Below are positions 23,891 through 31,783 of a stretch of 32,363 bases of DNA, piece by piece. The first letter of the stretch is position 1. Each line of letters opens with the position of its first letter. This DNA comes from Lachnospiraceae bacterium (GTDB taxonomy: Bacteria > Bacillota > Clostridia > Lachnospirales > Lachnospiraceae): positions 1 through 32,363 of the forward strand of contig JAFXFO010000035.1 in the NCBI GenBank assembly GCA_017520425.1. Reading direction: 5' to 3'. The notes beneath the pieces were generated by a model. That model ran no database searches, was not told the origin of the DNA, and worked only from the letters and a program-made list of their open reading frames with translations. A program made the position numbers and the translations under genes.

Positions 23891-23924
23891 CTATGGATTT
23901 TGAAGCAGCCGGAGAGGATGAGGA

Positions 23925-24518
23925 ATGAACATTACCGTTAGATTAGAAACAGAAATAGATCACCACCTTGTAGAAGAAGTAACAAGATGTGCATTTGCAT
24001 ATCCGGATAGAATTGAGCGTGGACAGATTGGTTGCCCCTACGAGCATTGGATGGTTCATGAACTGCGAGAAAGAGACGGCGTCTTGGAGCTGAGTTTCGT
24101 AGCTGAGGCAGAAGGAGAGATTGTGGGACACATTATTTGCAGTAAGGCAGAGGTGCGGACTGCAGAGGAAACAATTCCGGTTTTGAACCTGGGTCCCATC
24201 AGTGTTTTGCCTCAGTATCAAAGAAAGGGCGTGGGAAAAGCACTTATAACCCATATGATAGACCAAGCCAAGCATTTAGGCTTTGGAGCGATATTATTTT
24301 TCGGACGACCGGAATATTATCCACAGTTTGGATTTAAGGAAGCTTCGGAATTTGGTGTCACGGACTCAGAAGGGTATAATTATTCGTCCTTCATGGGAAT
24401 GGAATTGGTACCGGGATATTTAAAACCGGCATATGGCGGGAAGTATTTTGAGTCCGATATTTATAATGATGAGCTGAATAGGGAAGCAGTAAGGGAGTTT
24501 GATAGGAGTTTCTCTTAA
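23925..24518 (+). CDS. GNAT acetyltransferase, YhbS/COG3153-like
   Basis: A 197-residue GNAT of the COG3153 type: LNLGPISVLPQYQRKGVG (87-104), then FGRPEYYPQFGFKEAS and a C-terminal LVPGYL. This subfamily commonly has an extended C-terminus as seen here. GGAGAGGATGAGGA lies just before the ATG. Acceptor unknown. Confidence 0.9.
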   Translation: MNITVRLETEIDHHLVEEVTRCAFAYPDRIERGQIGCPYEHWMVHELRERDGVLELSFVAEAEGEIVGHIICSKAEVRTAEETIPVLNLGPISVLPQYQRKGVGKALITHMIDQAKHLGFGAILFFGRPEYYPQFGFKEASEFGVTDSEGYNYSSFMGMELVPGYLKPAYGGKYFESDIYNDELNREAVREFDRSFS

Positions 24519-24542
24519 ATGCACAGGAAAGAGAGGATCAAT

Positions 24543-24869
24543 ATGTCAATAACAATAAACATATATTACAAAGGCGTTGAAGGAAACGCACGGAAATTTG
24601 CGGAAGAGATGATAAGCAGTGGGATTGTTGATGAAATCCGTAAGGAAAGCGGTAATCTTCGTTATGAGTATTTTTTCCCTATGGAAGACGGAGAAACTGT
24701 ACTTTTAATCGACAGTTGGGCAAATCAGGAAGCAATTGATATCCACCATCATTCGCCCATGATGCCTAAAATCATCGAACTTCGCGAAAAGTACGATTTG
24801 CATATGACCGTGGAACGATATACCTCCGAAAGCTTGCCTGATAAAGACAGAGATTATGTGAAGGAGTAG
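24543..24869 (+). CDS. ABM-domain monooxygenase-like protein
   Basis: A 108-residue ferredoxin-fold protein of the antibiotic-biosynthesis-monooxygenase family (YgiN/LsrG-like): NLRYEYFFPMEDGETVLLID (38-57) and WANQEAIDIHHHS (59-71). Such proteins work as dimers on quinones or related small molecules. ATG 24543 follows AGAGAGGATCAAT; ATG 24519 directly abutting the previous stop would add eight residues and is less likely. Confidence 0.85.
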   Translation: MSITINIYYKGVEGNARKFAEEMISSGIVDEIRKESGNLRYEYFFPMEDGETVLLIDSWANQEAIDIHHHSPMMPKIIELREKYDLHMTVERYTSESLPDKDRDYVKE

Positions 24870-24877
24870 GGTGTGTT

Positions 24878-25888
24878 ATGAAATTAGAAGAGCTGATCGA
24901 CAGCAATTTCAGAGGAAATATTTATATCCTGCAAGATGACAAGGTCATCTGCGAGAGCGTGACCGGTTTTGCGGACCTGGCCAATGAGGTGCCAAATGAC
25001 ATAGACACGAAATTTGCCAGTGCATCCGCCGGGAAGGTTTTCGTGGCGGTAGGTATTTTGCAGTTAATCGATCAGGGGAGAGTCAAATTGGATGATACCC
25101 TGGGAGAACTTCTGGATATGGATTTACATAACATTGACAAAGAAGTGACGGTGGAGCAGCTGCTGAACCACACATCGGGAGTGCCGGATTATTTTGATGA
25201 AAGCGTGATGGAGGAGTATGAGGAGTTGTGGGTGGATTACCCCAACTACAAAATCAGGCATAACAAGGATTTGTTTCCCCTATTTCTCCATAAGCCCATG
25301 ATGTATGAAAAAGGCAGCAGGTTTCAGTATAATAATTCAGGCTATGTATTGTTGGCCGCGATTATTGAAAAAGTAACGGGTCTTCATTTTGATAAGTACC
25401 TGAAGAGAAATGTTTTTGACCCTTGCGGCATGCAGTCCACAGGCTATTATGAACTGGACAGACTGCCCCGCAAATGTGCCAATAGTTACATTTATTGTCC
25501 GGAAACGGAGGACTATCGTACCAATATTTATTCTGTGGATGCGAAAGGAACCGGTGCCGGCGGAGCATTTATCACCGTCAAGGACATCGTCAGTTTTTGG
25601 CAGAATCTGTTAAGTGGCAAGCTGATTTCCAAGGAGTTGGTTTCTGCTATGATGAGCAAGCAAAGCGGTGACGGTAGTGACCCGGAGGAAGGCTATTATG
25701 GGTTCGGCATGTGGATTATTGACAATCCGAAGGGCACGGACTTTGCCTATTTTCAGGGCTGTGACCCGGGGGTGAGCTTTTTGTCCGAGTACAATCCGGA
25801 CAAGAATGTCATTTCCGTGCTGGTGAGTAATTATGGAGATAATGTGTGGAAAGAGATGCGGAAAATCAGGGAGTATCTTTACAAGTAG
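24878..25888 (+). CDS. Serine hydrolase, class C beta-lactamase/PBP4*-like
   Basis: A 336-residue class C-like serine hydrolase with S50-AG-K53 (SxxK) and Y151-N-N153 (YxN). A third motif is not obvious. There is no signal peptide, so it is probably a cytosolic esterase or peptidase rather than a beta-lactamase. AAGGAG lies 11 bases from the ATG inside the end of the ABM gene. Substrate unknown. Confidence 0.88.
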   Translation: MKLEELIDSNFRGNIYILQDDKVICESVTGFADLANEVPNDIDTKFASASAGKVFVAVGILQLIDQGRVKLDDTLGELLDMDLHNIDKEVTVEQLLNHTSGVPDYFDESVMEEYEELWVDYPNYKIRHNKDLFPLFLHKPMMYEKGSRFQYNNSGYVLLAAIIEKVTGLHFDKYLKRNVFDPCGMQSTGYYELDRLPRKCANSYIYCPETEDYRTNIYSVDAKGTGAGGAFITVKDIVSFWQNLLSGKLISKELVSAMMSKQSGDGSDPEEGYYGFGMWIIDNPKGTDFAYFQGCDPGVSFLSEYNPDKNVISVLVSNYGDNVWKEMRKIREYLYK

Positions 25889-25900
25889 TGAGGAAATAAT

Positions 25901-26674
25901 ATGAATTTTACAAACAAAATGATAAAGGACATCGCTATGCAGCAATCTGCTTTTGATGCCAATTGTGAGGCGGGCGATTTTACACGCGTCGAAAATGTGA
26001 TTACGATTTCCAAGGAAAACCCATTGGCCAGGAAGTATTTGAAGCTTCCCCATGTGTGCAATCTGATCTCCTATGGGGATAATATTGTGGCTACTATTTC
26101 GGAAGAGTATCGGGAAATCGTGGAGCAGTATATCAACAAGTACCCGGTGGAGCATTGCTTTGAAACGCCCAATATGCATGTTTTGAATGATGCCTTTCAG
26201 AAGTACGGATACCGTGTGTGCTTTATGGCAGAGTATTTCCTGCCGGATTTGGAGGTACTGCGGGAGTTGCCCTGCGAGTATGAGCTACGGGTGTTGGAGG
26301 CGGCGGATTTCAAGGATTTGTATCAGCCGGAGTGGAGCAATGCCTTGTGTGAAAATCGTAAGGAACTGGATGTGCTGGGAGTGGGCGCGTATGATAACGG
26401 CGAATTGATTGGGCTGGCGGCATGTTCCGCCGACTGCGACACCATGTGGCAGATAGGGGTGGATGTGCTTCCCGCATACCGCAGGCAAGGCATCGCGTCA
26501 GCACTAACAAGCCGACTGGCGTTGGAAATCCTGGAAAGAGGCAAGGTGCCTTTTTACTGTTGTGCATGGTCCAATATAAAGTCTGCAAGAAACGCTATCA
26601 AGAGCGGCTTCCGCCCTGCATGGGTGGAGATGACCGTGAAATCTGCGGAGCTGGTGGAGGAGATGAACAAGTAA
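25901..26674 (+). CDS. Two-lobed GNAT acetyltransferase
   Basis: A 257-residue paralogue of the protein at 3942. The N-terminal lobe (1-125) is diverged and the C-terminal GNAT domain has WQIGVDVLPAYRRQGIA (183-199), intact at the acetyl-CoA loop, followed by AWSNIKSARNAIKSGF. The pair lets one see that the other copy has lost the loop. GTGAGGAAATAAT precedes the ATG. Confidence 0.87.
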   Translation: MNFTNKMIKDIAMQQSAFDANCEAGDFTRVENVITISKENPLARKYLKLPHVCNLISYGDNIVATISEEYREIVEQYINKYPVEHCFETPNMHVLNDAFQKYGYRVCFMAEYFLPDLEVLRELPCEYELRVLEAADFKDLYQPEWSNALCENRKELDVLGVGAYDNGELIGLAACSADCDTMWQIGVDVLPAYRRQGIASALTSRLALEILERGKVPFYCCAWSNIKSARNAIKSGFRPAWVEMTVKSAELVEEMNK

Positions 26675-26698
26675 CGGATGGACGAAGGGGGAGAGTCT

Positions 26699-27166
26699 AT
26701 GTGGAAGCATTGTGATAGGACGGATGAATATATCAGCCTGCATGATTGTCATGGGACTAAGATATCCTACGAGAAGGGTGTTTTGACCTTTGGTTTTGAG
26801 GATGGTATCTGGATTTGCCAAGGGCATCCGGATAATAATGTTGATAAGACAGTTCGTACGGATGGGGCTGAGGTAAGATTCTTTTTGGAATCGGCGGATG
26901 AGAGCGATATTACGATATACGTCTTTGAAGAAGAGGGTAAGAAAACGATTCGGAAAGAATGGGACCTTACTAACTTATTGGAGCATGTGAACAACGGGAA
27001 AGGGACCGTTGAATTCTTGTACCAATATAAGGGTTATGGGACTTGGATCATAGAATGCTGGATTTGGTCGAAGAAGAAACCTTATCATAGAGAGTGTGAG
27101 TTGAAGATATCCCTAGCCGAGGTGGAGTATTGCTGGAATGATTTGCATGAAGACAGAGAGTGGTAA
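26699..27166 (+). CDS. Hypothetical protein, 155 aa
   Basis: A 155-residue, beta-rich, acidic protein rich in Trp and Tyr. It has SLHDCHG near the N-terminus and GFEDGIWI in the middle. It resembles in style small hypothetical proteins of Clostridia with an HDC motif, but I cannot name the family. ATG 26699 follows GGGGGAGAG; an ATG at 26678 in frame is rejected. It lies between two GNATs. Confidence 0.65.
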   Translation: MWKHCDRTDEYISLHDCHGTKISYEKGVLTFGFEDGIWICQGHPDNNVDKTVRTDGAEVRFFLESADESDITIYVFEEEGKKTIRKEWDLTNLLEHVNNGKGTVEFLYQYKGYGTWIIECWIWSKKKPYHRECELKISLAEVEYCWNDLHEDREW

Positions 27167-27205
27167 GGGATTATAGCTGCAATAAGCTTCAGAAAGGAAC
27201 AAAAA

Positions 27206-27658
27206 ATGGCAAAATTTCAATATATTACACTGAGAGAAAAAAATGAATTAACGCAGAAGGCGGCGGAGTGGTTCCACAGCAAGTGGGGTGTGCCAACAGA
27301 AGCCTATTTGGAATGTATGGAGGCGTACTTAAGTGGCGATACGGAGTACGGATGGTATCTGTGTCTGGATGGGGAAAGCATCGTCGGTGGCTTGGGTGTC
27401 ATCGAGAATGATTTCCACGATAGAAAGGACTTGGCTCCCAATGTGTGCGCCGTGTATACGGAGGAGGAATACCGCGGTCAGGGTATCGCCGGCAAGCTTC
27501 TTAATCTGGTAGTGGAGGACCAGAAGGCAAAGGGCATTTCGCCCATCTATCTGGTGACAGACCATACAGACTTTTACGAAAGGTATGGTTGGGAGTTCTT
27601 ATGTATGGCCCAGGGCGATGGAGAAGAAGAAATGACCAGAGTGTATGTGCACAAATAG
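27206..27658 (+). CDS. GNAT family N-acetyltransferase
   Basis: A 150-residue GNAT with NVCAVYTEEEYRGQGIA (79-95) and a TDHTDFYERYGWEF ending, typical of a Firmicute subtype of unknown acceptor. AGAAAGGAAC lies before the ATG. It ends 13 bases before the HAD fusion gene, whose ribosome binding site overlaps its stop region. Confidence 0.88.
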   Translation: MAKFQYITLREKNELTQKAAEWFHSKWGVPTEAYLECMEAYLSGDTEYGWYLCLDGESIVGGLGVIENDFHDRKDLAPNVCAVYTEEEYRGQGIAGKLLNLVVEDQKAKGISPIYLVTDHTDFYERYGWEFLCMAQGDGEEEMTRVYVHK

Positions 27659-27671
27659 AAAGGAGTTAACC

Positions 27672-28862
27672 ATGATTAAGGGGATATTCTTTGATTTTGA
27701 TGGTGTCATTACGTTGGAAAAGCAGGGCACACCGCCCACTATTGCATACATAGCAGAGACAACGGGGCTACCCGCGGAAGCCGTGGAAAAGGCTTATCGG
27801 AGACATAACAGAGCATTACTGATGGGCCAGGTGACCCATCCGGAAATGTGGCAGCAGTTCTGTGAGGAGCTGGAGATCGAGATTGACTATGATATTTTAA
27901 AAGGGGCCTTCCTGAATATCACCTTGGACCAGGCGGTAGTTGGCTATATCAGGGAGTTGAAGGAGAAGTACCTCATTGGCATGATTACGGACAATAAGGT
28001 GGACAGGATAGAGACCATCTTGAAGGAAAAGGGTCTGGAGGAGCTGTTTGATGTGGTGGTGATTTCCGCCCAGGTACATAGTGGAAAGACAGAAGAGAAG
28101 ATCTTTGAGGAGGCCTTGAAAAGAAGCGGATTGAAGCCGCAGGAATGTGTCTTTATCGACAATACCGCGCAGAATCTGGAGGTTCCCAGGCAGATGGGCT
28201 TCCGAACAGTTTACTTTGATGATGAGAAGAGAGATTTGGCGGAACTTCGTGAGATATTAAAGGAGAAAAAAGGATGCGGAGGTGTTGGAATGTTTGGAGA
28301 TATCAAAGGTGGTGAAAGTACTTGTCAGGAGCTGACCTTAGTGAATTACTGTCATCCGGACTGTATGCCCCTGTTGAATATTATGCGTCTGCCGGAGGAG
28401 GAAGCCTATGCAAAGGCCTATGAAATGGCGAGGCAGCACCCGGAGACCACAGCATTCTATCGTTTTGCGGATTTTGCAAATTACTATCCCATGCGGATGA
28501 AGCAGGATGCCTTTTTGTATCAGCGTTTCAAAGAGCTGGGCGGAATGCCGGAGGAAGAGCATCCCCTGTCTTTTGTGGTGCAGGGCAGCGATTATTTGAA
28601 GGATTGGTTTGCCAATGGAATAGAAACCCGACTGCTTTTAAAGGATGTAGACCCTTGTCACATCAGCTTTACCATCGGAGACAGCGGTTACGATTTTCAG
28701 CAGAAGGGTAGCGTGGAGCTACTGACGGTGGATGATTTGTATCAGCGCATCGCGGAGCATGGAGATTTTGAGACATTTCTGAAGGCTACGGGAAGAGGCT
28801 ATGTGGAAGTACAGCTGTGGTCGGATGAGTATGTTCGGGAAATAATAAATAAAAATGCTTAG
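27672..28862 (+). CDS. HAD hydrolase fused to an unknown C-terminal domain
   Basis: A 396-residue fusion. Residues 1-200 are a complete HAD phosphatase (D8-F-D10-GVIT, T106, K139, D163). Residues 207-396 form an unrecognised domain with YCHPDCMPLLNIMRLP, FADFANYYPMRM and SFTIGDSGYD motifs. M207 (ATG 28290) is preceded by GGAGGTG with a 5-nt spacer, so it is a likely internal start or the relic of a separate gene whose upstream stop was lost. ATG 27672 follows AAAGGAGTTAACC. Confidence 0.85.
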   Translation: MIKGIFFDFDGVITLEKQGTPPTIAYIAETTGLPAEAVEKAYRRHNRALLMGQVTHPEMWQQFCEELEIEIDYDILKGAFLNITLDQAVVGYIRELKEKYLIGMITDNKVDRIETILKEKGLEELFDVVVISAQVHSGKTEEKIFEEALKRSGLKPQECVFIDNTAQNLEVPRQMGFRTVYFDDEKRDLAELREILKEKKGCGGVGMFGDIKGGESTCQELTLVNYCHPDCMPLLNIMRLPEEEAYAKAYEMARQHPETTAFYRFADFANYYPMRMKQDAFLYQRFKELGGMPEEEHPLSFVVQGSDYLKDWFANGIETRLLLKDVDPCHISFTIGDSGYDFQQKGSVELLTVDDLYQRIAEHGDFETFLKATGRGYVEVQLWSDEYVREIINKNA

Positions 28863-28897
28863 TCGGCAGCAGCTTGGTAGGAAAAAGGAAGAGAACT

Positions 28898-29392
28898 ATG
28901 AAGGTAGAGATTCGTGAGTGGAAAGCAGGGGAGCAGAAGCTTTTAGAAGACTTTTTATACGAGGCGATTTTCATTCCGGAAGGGGTGGAGGCACCCGGTC
29001 GGGACATTATTGGGCTACCGGAGTTGCAGGTTTACATAACAGATTTTGGCGAGCGGCCCGATGATATCTGCTTTCTGGCAGAGGCAGATGAAAAAGTAGC
29101 AGGTGCAGTCTGGGTGCGGGTCATGGAGGATTACGGTCACTTGGAGGACGGAGTCCCTTCCTTTGCCATATCCCTGTACAAGGAGTATCGGGGTATGGGA
29201 ATCGGCACCACACTAATGAAAAGGATGTTACAGGAGCTTTCAGAGAGAGGTTATGAAAAGGCTTCTTTGGCGGTACAAAAGGCTAATTATGCAGTAAGAA
29301 TGTACCAAAAAGTGGGCTTTGATATCGTAGGCGAGAACGAGGAAGAGTATTTGATGATGTGGAGGTCCCCAAATGCTGGAAAAAATGGCTGA
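28898..29392 (+). CDS. GNAT family N-acetyltransferase
   Basis: A 164-residue GNAT with FAISLYKEYRGMGIG (89-103) and SLAVQKANYAVRMYQKVGF. AAAAAGGAAGAGAAC supports ATG 28898; the frame extends eight codons upstream without a site. The last 20 bases overlap the next gene, and GGAGGT for that gene lies within its coding sequence. Confidence 0.88.
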   Translation: MKVEIREWKAGEQKLLEDFLYEAIFIPEGVEAPGRDIIGLPELQVYITDFGERPDDICFLAEADEKVAGAVWVRVMEDYGHLEDGVPSFAISLYKEYRGMGIGTTLMKRMLQELSERGYEKASLAVQKANYAVRMYQKVGFDIVGENEEEYLMMWRSPNAGKNG

Positions 29393-30023
29393 ATTTTTTG
29401 ACAATCGCATAGATGGCTATGAAGAGCATATGCTGACATGTATTGAGTCGGCGGAGGTGTTTTATCCTTTTACGGCGCAGTGCCTACCCATGGCGCCGGG
29501 TGCGATGGTGCTGGATTTGGGTTGCGGAACCGGCTTGGAACTGGAGTACTATTTTCAGCAAAATCCTACTGCAAAGGTGACGGGTATCGACTTGGCACCA
29601 GGCATGCTTCAGGCTTTGAAGAAAAAGTTCCCGGAGAAAGAGTTAGATTTGATACAGGGTTCCTATTTTGATGTGGAGCTTGGGCAGGAAGTCTATGATG
29701 CAGTGGTATCTGTGGAGTCTCTGCATCATTTTACAGGGGAAGAAAAGCTGTCCCTTTATGAAAAGGTAGGTGCGGCTTTGAAACCGGGAGGAGCATTTGT
29801 GCTGACGGATTATTTTTCTTTGTCGGATGAGGAGGAAATATTTCACCGTCAGGAACTTTTACGACTGAAAAAGGAGCAAGGCATCAGGGATGAGGAGTTC
29901 TATCACTATGACACTCCTTTGACGGTGGAGCATGAGACTGAAATTCTTAGGAAAGCCGGCTTTACCAAGGTGGAGGTGCTGAAAAACTGGGGCGCCACAT
30001 ATTGTGTACGTAGTATCAAATAG
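29373..30023 (+). CDS. Class I SAM-dependent methyltransferase
   Basis: A 216-residue methyltransferase with VLDLGCGTG (46-54), VTGIDLAPGM and ALKPGGAFVLTDYF. It resembles small Methyltransf_25-type enzymes. It starts inside the preceding GNAT (20-bp overlap) behind GGAGGT, so translation should be coupled. It is the last gene before the GTATC hairpin region. Confidence 0.9.
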   Translation: MLEKMAEFFDNRIDGYEEHMLTCIESAEVFYPFTAQCLPMAPGAMVLDLGCGTGLELEYYFQQNPTAKVTGIDLAPGMLQALKKKFPEKELDLIQGSYFDVELGQEVYDAVVSVESLHHFTGEEKLSLYEKVGAALKPGGAFVLTDYFSLSDEEEIFHRQELLRLKKEQGIRDEEFYHYDTPLTVEHETEILRKAGFTKVEVLKNWGATYCVRSIK

Positions 30024-30323
30024 GTTTAAATGGTTCCCATGAAATGGGATTGTATCTATATTGGAAAGTTGGCTAAAAAAGTATCCTTAAATAAAAAAAC
30101 GAGTATCTTTTTGGAGGATTAATGACCTATAGATACTTTTGAAGTAGGGATACGAAGAGCACGGGATTATGCAGGATTTGTATCGTTATTATGGTGTACC
30201 CAGGAGGAAATCCGAGGGAAAATTAAGAGGTATCGGGTGAAGGAAGTATCTATGTAGCAGAAGTTTATGTTTTGGATTGCCACTGGACTAGTGTAGAGTA
30301 TTTTAGAAAGGGCAGGTAAGAAG
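30024..30323. repeat. Degenerate hairpin array, word AGTATCT/AGATACT
   Basis: Two interrupted palindromes of 36 nt each, 30102-30137 (AGTATCT/AGATACT, perfect) and 30149-30184 (GATACGAA/TTTGTATC, one G-T pair), plus isolated GTATC half-sites near 30052, 30081, 30230 and 30246. A short hairpin TCCCAT-GAA-ATGGGA stands at 30035-30049. GGAGG followed by ATG at 30122 opens only a six-codon frame, and the downstream bases keep an open but start-less frame with coding-like composition, so a decayed gene is possible. No convincing CDS remains. Confidence 0.65.
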
Positions 30324-30851
30324 ATGAAATACTTATTTCAAACAGAGCATTTGCGCATCAGGCGCTTTGAAGCAGAGGATGCAAGGCAGCTTTATAAGAA
30401 TCATTTGGAGGAGGAAATGAAGCAGTGGATTCCAAACGAGAGCTATGAAAGCTTGGAGGAAGCTGCCGGTGCCATCGCTTTCTATCAGTCTTGTGTGGAT
30501 GAGGGACATTTGCCCTATGTTTTGGCAGTGGAGCACAGGGAAACCGGCGAACTCATAGGAGATACCGGCGTTAATGAAGTAGAAGGCGCACCCGGTGAGG
30601 TAGAAATCGGATACAGCATTTGCCGGAAATACAGTGGTCTGGGATATGCCACGGAGCTTCTGGAAGCCATGACTAGGTTTGTGGGTGAGCTGTTTGGCGT
30701 GCAGGTGTTGTATGGGCGTGTGATGAAAGGAAATGAGGCATCCGTGAAGGTGCTTGAGAAATGCGGATATGTTTTTCTTCGAGAGGAGCATGACGCAGAA
30801 GATGACCCCTACGGACGGGGGATGTTGGTGTATGGGAAAGGATGTTTATGA
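30324..30851 (+). CDS. GNAT acetyltransferase, RimJ/RimL-like
   Basis: A 175-residue GNAT of the Acetyltransf_3 type: TEHLRIRRFEAEDARQLY at the start, EVEIGYSICRKYSGLGYATE (92-111) and NEASVKVLEKCGY. Family members acetylate protein N-termini, spermidine or antibiotics. The usual R/Q before the loop is S104, a minor deviation. GGCAGGTAAGAAG precedes the ATG. Its stop overlaps the next start as ATGA. Confidence 0.88.
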   Translation: MKYLFQTEHLRIRRFEAEDARQLYKNHLEEEMKQWIPNESYESLEEAAGAIAFYQSCVDEGHLPYVLAVEHRETGELIGDTGVNEVEGAPGEVEIGYSICRKYSGLGYATELLEAMTRFVGELFGVQVLYGRVMKGNEASVKVLEKCGYVFLREEHDAEDDPYGRGMLVYGKGCL

Positions 30852-31783
30852 CAATCAACAAAATAGATGATATCTCCTTCAAATTAAATAAACAGCATGA
30901 TTTCAGTTGGTTGAAGAAATACGGGAATGCTTTCTGGGGATTGGACGAAACCGGTTCGGGCTGCATCTGTGTGGGCATGGAAAAGGAAGATGAAAGGTAC
31001 TTCTGTAAGATTGCCGGAGTGGATACTTTGGAGGCGGAGGTTTCGCCTCGGGAGTCCGTTGCCACATTAAAGAATGCTATTCAGATATATAAGGACCTGG
31101 AGCATCCGAACCTGATAAAGCTGATAGAGGCCTATGCGTATCAGGAGCTTTACATAGCGGTGTTTCGATGGGCAGAGGGGGACTGCCTTTTTGACCATTG
31201 GAATTTTGAGGCCTATGAAAAGGATTCCTCTTTGAAAAGTCCCAAGCAGCGACTGAAAGAGCTGCCCATCCGGAAAAAGCTGGATATGGCGGAGGTGTTA
31301 TTTTCTTTCTTGCAACGGGTACAGGAGCAAGGCTATGTGGCAGTGGATTTTTATGACGGAAGCATTATGTATGATTTTGCCACGGACACCACCACCATTT
31401 GCGATATTGATTTTTTTCGTAAGGTGCCGGTTGTGAATGACATGGGAGCAGACTGGTTTGGAACCAAGCGTTTGAAGGCACCGGAGGAATACGAAGAAGG
31501 TGCGGTGATAGATGAGCAGACCAATTTATTTACACTGGGAGCTTTACTATTTGAGTTTTTTGGTACCTTTACCGGAGAGGAAATCGGCCAAAGGTATATG
31601 TGGAACCGGTTTCTGCCCTGTGATATTTCCTGCTGGCAGTTAAGCGAGGAAAGCTATAAGGTAGCATCCAAAGCAGTTGCCCAAAACAGGCATCAGCGGT
31701 ATACTACCATAAAGGAGTTTTGGGAAGCGTGGAACGCGGCAGTGGAGAAGCTGTCCGGAGAGGAGAAAGCATGCAGAAAGTAA
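30848..31783 (+). CDS. Hanks-type Ser/Thr kinase-like protein
   Basis: A 311-residue kinase-fold protein, no transmembrane segment or sensor domain. K54 (YFCKIAG) matches the beta-3 lysine, D167 in VAVDFYDGS is the catalytic-loop aspartate, D188 in DIDFF replaces DFG, and APEE (211-214) matches APE. The catalytic-loop N is S172 and the HRD histidine is V165, so it is an atypical kinase or pseudokinase. AAAGGATG precedes ATG 30848, which overlaps the GNAT stop. Confidence 0.8.
   Translation: MTINKIDDISFKLNKQHDFSWLKKYGNAFWGLDETGSGCICVGMEKEDERYFCKIAGVDTLEAEVSPRESVATLKNAIQIYKDLEHPNLIKLIEAYAYQELYIAVFRWAEGDCLFDHWNFEAYEKDSSLKSPKQRLKELPIRKKLDMAEVLFSFLQRVQEQGYVAVDFYDGSIMYDFATDTTTICDIDFFRKVPVVNDMGADWFGTKRLKAPEEYEEGAVIDEQTNLFTLGALLFEFFGTFTGEEIGQRYMWNRFLPCDISCWQLSEESYKVASKAVAQNRHQRYTTIKEFWEAWNAAVEKLSGEEKACRK

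Noticed and set aside
24878-25888. Beta-lactamase resistance gene
   Set aside because: SxxK and YxN are present, but there is no signal peptide and the family is dominated by esterases and peptidases of unknown substrate.
30333-30791. Reverse-strand coding region of 152 codons
   Set aside because: Antisense shadow of the RimJ-like GNAT, with no domain features.
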